A DNA stretch of 15,284 nucleotides, from positions 1-15,284 of the forward strand of contig JAGHYO010000028.1 in assembly GCA_017743605.1 (NCBI GenBank), read 5' to 3'. This DNA comes from Thermoflexus sp. GTDB lineage: Bacteria; Chloroflexota; Anaerolineae; Thermoflexales; Thermoflexaceae. This document shows, piece by piece, positions 13,918 to 15,284 of this stretch. Made by a program: the position numbers and the translations under genes. The notes under the pieces are model-generated. The model was not told the origin of the DNA. It saw only the letters and a program-made list of their open reading frames with translations, and did no database searches. Each line of letters begins with the position of its first letter. The first letter of the stretch is position 1.

Positions 13918-15143
13918 CCACTACGCGAAGAAGGTGGCATGACCTGGCGATCGCTCGAGGTGAGCTGCAGGCCTCGCCGCTTCCCTTTACGCCCCTGGAG
14001 CTGGGGTTGCTCGTCGGGCTCGCCGTGTTGGTGCTCTTCGGCCTGTTGCTGGTTTACAGCGCCACCTACTACCTGGCGCGGCACGCCTTTGAGGATCCCT
14101 TCTATTTCTTCCGACGCCAGGCGGTCGCCGCCTTCCTAGGGACTGTCGGCCTCCTCGTTCTCTGGCGGATGGACTACCACCGTCTGCAGCGGCTCTCCGT
14201 TCCTTTGATGGCCATCGGCGTGCTTGCGCTGATTGCTGTGCTGATCTTCGGGGAGGATCGGCTGGGGGCCCGGCGCGCCTTCTCGGGCGGCTCCTTCCAG
14301 CCTTCGGAGTTCGTCAAGCCGATCCTCATCCTCTATCTGGCGACCTGGCTGCCCACCAAAGGGGAGCGGCTGCGGGAGTTCCACCGGGGGTTCGTCCCCT
14401 TCCTGCTGGTGCTGGGCCTGGTGGTGATCCCGATCTTCCTGCAGCCGGATCTGGGGACGGGGTTGTTGATCGGGCTGGTGGCCGCCTGGATGTTCGTCGC
14501 TTCCGGTGCCACGGCGGTCCAGATCCTCGCCGGGCTGGCCCTGGGGGCCGGAGCGTTCGCAGGGCTCATCGCCGTGCATCCCCACGCCCTGGCCCGGCTT
14601 TCTGGTTATCTGCAGATCCTGCGGGGGACGGGCGGGGCAGGCCCCCATCTAGAGGGGGTGTGGGAGGCCATCCGCTCCGGCGGGCTGTTCGGGAAAGGCC
14701 CCGGGGCGATTCTTTATACCCTCAGCGGACAGGTGCCGCTGCCGCACTCCGACAGCGCCTTCGCGGTGGTGGGAGAGGCTTTCGGGTTCGTCGGAGTGAT
14801 GTTGCTCATCTTCATGCTCACCGCCTGGGTGATCATGGGGTTCATCACGGCCAGCCGCGCCCCGGACACGTTTGGGGGGCTGCTGGCCCTGGGAGTGACC
14901 CTATGGATCGCCTGGCAGGGGTTGATCAACCTGGGCGGGCTGGCCGGGGTGCTCCCGTTCACAGGGCTCCCGTTGCCGTTCATCAGTTACGGCGGATCCG
15001 CGTTGCTCAGCGAGCTCATCGGGGCAGGGATCCTGCTCAGCGTGGCCAGGAGGATACGGGATGCGGATCTGGATCGCCGCGGGGGGGACCGGCGGGCACA
15101 TCTACCCGGCGCTGGCCGTCGTCGAGGCGCTGCAGGACGTTGA
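13914..15143 (+). CDS. ftsW: Septal peptidoglycan glycosyltransferase FtsW (SEDS family)
   Basis: FtsW polymerises lipid II at the septum in partnership with FtsI. The 409-aa protein is polytopic. Signature segments are SFQPSEFVKPILILYLA (127-143), FLQPDLGTG (175-183), PLPHSDSAFAVVGEAFGFVG (275-294) with D280 in the place of the proposed catalytic Asp, and LPFTGLPLPFISYGGSALLS (347-366). The N-terminal 25 residues are basic and cytoplasmic. The ATG overlaps the murD stop by 4 nt. The last 27 or so residues (from about D383, then DRRGGDRRAHLPGAGRRR) are read in a frame offset from the start of murG, giving an 83-nt overlap, and look unlike normal FtsW sequence. The functional protein probably ends around SVARRIRDA, so the tail is either a harmless extension or a sign of a lost stop. 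Being second to last in the operon fits the usual order murD-ftsW-murG. Confidence 0.94.
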   Translation: MTTTRRRWHDLAIARGELQASPLPFTPLELGLLVGLAVLVLFGLLLVYSATYYLARHAFEDPFYFFRRQAVAAFLGTVGLLVLWRMDYHRLQRLSVPLMAIGVLALIAVLIFGEDRLGARRAFSGGSFQPSEFVKPILILYLATWLPTKGERLREFHRGFVPFLLVLGLVVIPIFLQPDLGTGLLIGLVAAWMFVASGATAVQILAGLALGAGAFAGLIAVHPHALARLSGYLQILRGTGGAGPHLEGVWEAIRSGGLFGKGPGAILYTLSGQVPLPHSDSAFAVVGEAFGFVGVMLLIFMLTAWVIMGFITASRAPDTFGGLLALGVTLWIAWQGLINLGGLAGVLPFTGLPLPFISYGGSALLSELIGAGILLSVARRIRDADLDRRGGDRRAHLPGAGRRRGAAGR

Positions 15144-15284
15144 GCCGGACCTGGAGGTGATCTGGGTTGGCACGCCGGAGGGAATGGAGGCCCGGCTGAT
15201 CCCACCCCGGGGCTTTGCGTTCCTCCCGGTGGAGGCCGGCGGGGTATACGGGCTGGGGCCTCGAGGGGCCCCTGTCTCTTATAC
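15061..15284 (+). CDS. murG: UDP-GlcNAc:lipid I N-acetylglucosaminyltransferase MurG, 5' part only
   Basis: MurG transfers GlcNAc from UDP-GlcNAc to lipid I, making lipid II at the inner membrane face. The start ATG at 15061 has AGGAGG 7 nt upstream. The visible 74 codons begin MRIWIAAGGTGGHIYPALAV, the classical glycine-rich GGTGGH loop of the family, and continue with VIWVGTPEGMEARLIPPRGF, the second conserved strand and loop. It overlaps the 3' end of ftsW by 83 nt. The frame runs off the window. The last 13 bases (15272-15284) match the Tn5/Nextera adapter, so the final four or five codons (after GPRGAP) are probably not genuine. Confidence 0.93.
   Translation, partial: MRIWIAAGGTGGHIYPALAVVEALQDVEPDLEVIWVGTPEGMEARLIPPRGFAFLPVEAGGVYGLGPRGAPVSY
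15272..15284. other. Tn5/Nextera mosaic-end adapter remnant
   Basis: The sequence CTGTCTCTTATAC is identical to the first 13 bases of the Tn5 mosaic end used in Nextera libraries (CTGTCTCTTATACACATCT), and it runs to the very last base of the window. It is most likely untrimmed adapter at a contig end, not chromosomal DNA. Confidence 0.85.

Noticed and set aside
1..15284. tRNA, rRNA, riboswitch or insertion-sequence genes
   Set aside because: None was recognised by eye; intergenic space outside the two repeat clusters and the dcw leader is very short.

Overview
The window is GC-rich bacterial chromosome with dense, co-directional, often overlapping genes. The gene content and protein styles (an MraZ-led division and cell-wall cluster, a 172-aa helical protein, an MDR dehydrogenase next to pgeF) suggest a thermophilic member of the Chloroflexota, perhaps Thermoflexus-like. 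That placement is inference from sequence style and is not proven by any marker gene here.

Layout. (1) 1-614 (+): the 3' end of a gene resembling the helicase-associated (XPB/Ssl2-like) domain family. (2) 627-996: a first cluster of composite REP-like palindromes, lying between convergent genes. (3) 1013-5160 (-): a tightly packed six-gene operon. In transcription order it holds an MDR-type zinc dehydrogenase, pgeF (peptidoglycan editing factor), a membrane-anchored calcineurin-like phosphoesterase that lacks the normal GNH[DE] motif, a membrane protein of unknown function, a 69-aa one-helix membrane protein and a 172-aa helical protein. (4) 5161-6363: a 1.2-kb intergenic region between divergent operons. 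Its core (5406-6113) is a second, larger cluster of the same repeat family in the opposite orientation. (5) 6364-15284 (+): the dcw (division and cell wall) operon, in the order mraZ-rsmH-ftsL-ftsI-murF-mraY-murD-ftsW-murG. It has a good promoter and three 10-bp-spaced MraZ boxes at its head. murG is cut by the end of the window.

How the genes work together. MurF completes the UDP-MurNAc-pentapeptide and MraY loads it onto undecaprenyl phosphate. MurG adds GlcNAc to make lipid II. FtsW polymerises it, FtsI crosslinks it and FtsL scaffolds the septal synthase. MurD supplies the upstream D-Glu step. murE, normally between ftsI and murF, is not in this cluster. MraZ probably represses the operon through the boxes just downstream of its own promoter. 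pgeF, in the divergent operon, is thought to police wrongly incorporated amino acids in the same precursor pathway.

The most unusual content is the repeat family, which has one-module (about 70 bp) and two-module (about 128 bp) forms separated by a conserved 13-16 bp linker. It is present as oppositely oriented clusters on either side of the minus-strand operon. The last 13 bases match the start of the Tn5/Nextera adapter, so the right-hand edge is probably a library artefact and not genome sequence.
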